This document shows, piece after piece, positions 5,069 through 5,977 of a stretch of 5,977 nucleotides of DNA; position 1 is the stretch's first letter, and every line of letters starts with the position of its first letter. A program made the position numbers and the translations under genes. Below the pieces are notes generated by a model, which saw only the letters and a list, made by a program, of their open reading frames with translations, was not told where the DNA came from and made no database searches. This DNA comes from Nitrospira sp. (GTDB lineage: Bacteria; Nitrospirota; Nitrospiria; Nitrospirales; Nitrospiraceae): the NCBI GenBank assembly GCA_025360665.1, contig JANYBU010000149.1, positions 1 to 5,977 of the forward strand, written 5' to 3'.

Positions 5069-5977
5069 CTTGACGCCTTATCGAGCAACCAACGGCGAAG
5101 AAGGTCTAGCGCGGCTTGCGAGGACCGTTGTTTGATGACATTCCGGTCGCCGTGAAACCGAAATTCCTGTGTGATCGGCTGGCCGGTTCCACCATCCAAC
5201 CCGATATAGACCAGCCCGACCGGCTTGGTCTCAGTCCCGCCGCCTGGCCCGGCAATGCCGGTGACGCTGAGTCCCACCGATACGTTGGCACGCTGCCGAA
5301 TGCCGCAGGCCATCGCCGCTGCGACCTCCTTGCTCACCGCGCCATTTTGGGCAATCAGTTCCGCCGGCACGCCCAACATCTCCGTCTTCGCTCGATTGCT
5401 GTAGCAAACGGCGCCACGATCCACATAGGCAGATGAACCAGCCACCTGTGTGAGACGATGGCCGATCAATCCGCCGGTGCAGGATTCCGCTACCGCCAGC
5501 ATGAGCCCCCGTTTGGCGAGTTCCCGCCCGACGACTTCTTCCATCGTGTCGCGCCCCTCGGCGAAGAGCCAGTCGCTGAGTCGTGAGCGGACGTCGTTCG
5601 CCAGCTTCTGCAGCAGATCACGATTCTTCTCCGGAGCCGATCGGTTCCCCTTCGTCGTCAGCGAGACCAGCACACCCATGGGCGACGCGAGCAACCCTAG
5701 GTCGACCGGCCCTCCTTTCGGAATCAGTCCTTTTAATTTGGCATCGACGTCCGCCTCCGGCAGGCCGAACGTATGAAACACCTGCCGAACGATCGGCGCT
5801 CGAAGAGGCCGGCCCGCTGCGCCACTCTCTGCACGAAGCAGCGGCAGCACTTCCTGCCACATCATCTCTTCCATTTCCCGCGGCACGCCGGGCAACGAGA
5901 TGATCAGCGCCTTCTTCCATGTCAGGCAAAACCCCGGCGCAGAGCCGACCGGATTCTTCAGCACCGTGGCACCGGAC
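5065..5977 (-). CDS. cinA: CinA-family nicotinamide-nucleotide amidase (5' end beyond the window)
   Basis: CinA proteins combine a molybdopterin-binding-like (COG1058) domain, often an ADP-ribose pyrophosphatase, with a C-terminal amidase that deamidates nicotinamide mononucleotide in pyridine nucleotide salvage. The visible 303 residues start within the first domain (SGATVLKNPVGSAPGF) and include ISLPGVPREMEEMM (26-39). A middle region with QVFHTFGLPEADVDAKL follows. The C-terminal domain has AVAESCTGG (161-169, with the conserved Ser), a GAVCYSNRAK segment, GAVSKEVAAAMA, and TGIAGPGGGT (239-248) followed by KPVGLVYIGL. It ends at TGA 5065-5067. About 115-120 N-terminal residues are missing at the window edge; the frame is open to the last base and a GTG at 5964 should not be taken as the start. 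It overlaps thpR by 4 bp and is often found near recA in bacteria. Confidence 0.95.
   Translation of the reverse strand, partial: SGATVLKNPVGSAPGFCLTWKKALIISLPGVPREMEEMMWQEVLPLLRAESGAAGRPLRAPIVRQVFHTFGLPEADVDAKLKGLIPKGGPVDLGLLASPMGVLVSLTTKGNRSAPEKNRDLLQKLANDVRSRLSDWLFAEGRDTMEEVVGRELAKRGLMLAVAESCTGGLIGHRLTQVAGSSAYVDRGAVCYSNRAKTEMLGVPAELIAQNGAVSKEVAAAMACGIRQRANVSVGLSVTGIAGPGGGTETKPVGLVYIGLDGGTGQPITQEFRFHGDRNVIKQRSSQAALDLLRRWLLDKASR

Noticed and set aside
5065..5964. GTG at 5964 as the cinA start
   Set aside because: The CinA family continues upstream (SGAT before VLKNPVGSAPGF) and the frame is open to the window edge, so the gene is cut, not short.

Overview
The window looks like a chromosomal segment from a Nitrospira-like bacterium (Nitrospirota). 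The basis is the moderately high GC content, the style of the RecA, CinA and PilT proteins, and a CTGA-rich heptamer intergenic repeat of a kind I associate with that group. The assignment is an inference; no rRNA or other marker gene is present to prove it.

Layout. On the minus strand, the right edge holds the 3' three-quarters of cinA (5065-5977). It is translationally coupled through a GTGA overlap to thpR (4460-5068), an RNA 2',3'-cyclic phosphodiesterase. At the left edge, also on the minus strand, is the 5' two-thirds of recA (1-690), with its own TATAAT box and a strong ribosome binding site. These three genes point the same way and look like one DNA-repair/nucleotide-salvage neighbourhood. 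About 3.8 kb of mostly plus-strand material separates thpR from recA.

That interrupting block contains, left to right: (1) a roughly 183-bp inverted-repeat element with 7-bp-period CTGA repeats (780-962); (2) a response regulator with a C-terminal HD-GYP-like domain that has lost conserved positions (1061-2149); (3) pilT, the twitching-motility ATPase, preceded by a good sigma70-type promoter but interrupted by one in-frame TAA at codon 48 (2279-3358); (4) a decayed minus-strand copy of the 3' half of thpR (about 3404-3692), with a frameshift, a stop codon and a lost catalytic His; (5) an uncharacterised 211-aa protein (3828-4463) whose stop codon overlaps that of thpR.

How the genes relate. 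cinA, thpR and recA are housekeeping functions: pyridine nucleotide repair, RNA end processing and recombination. The response regulator and PilT could both serve surface motility or signalling, but the degenerate HD-GYP site and broken pilT suggest this accessory block is decaying or rewired. The main discoveries are the hidden thpR relic about 0.8 kb from its intact parent gene, the clean single-nonsense pilT, and the inverted-repeat heptamer element next to the recA promoter. I saw no CRISPR array, tRNA, rRNA, transposase gene or convincing intrinsic terminator.
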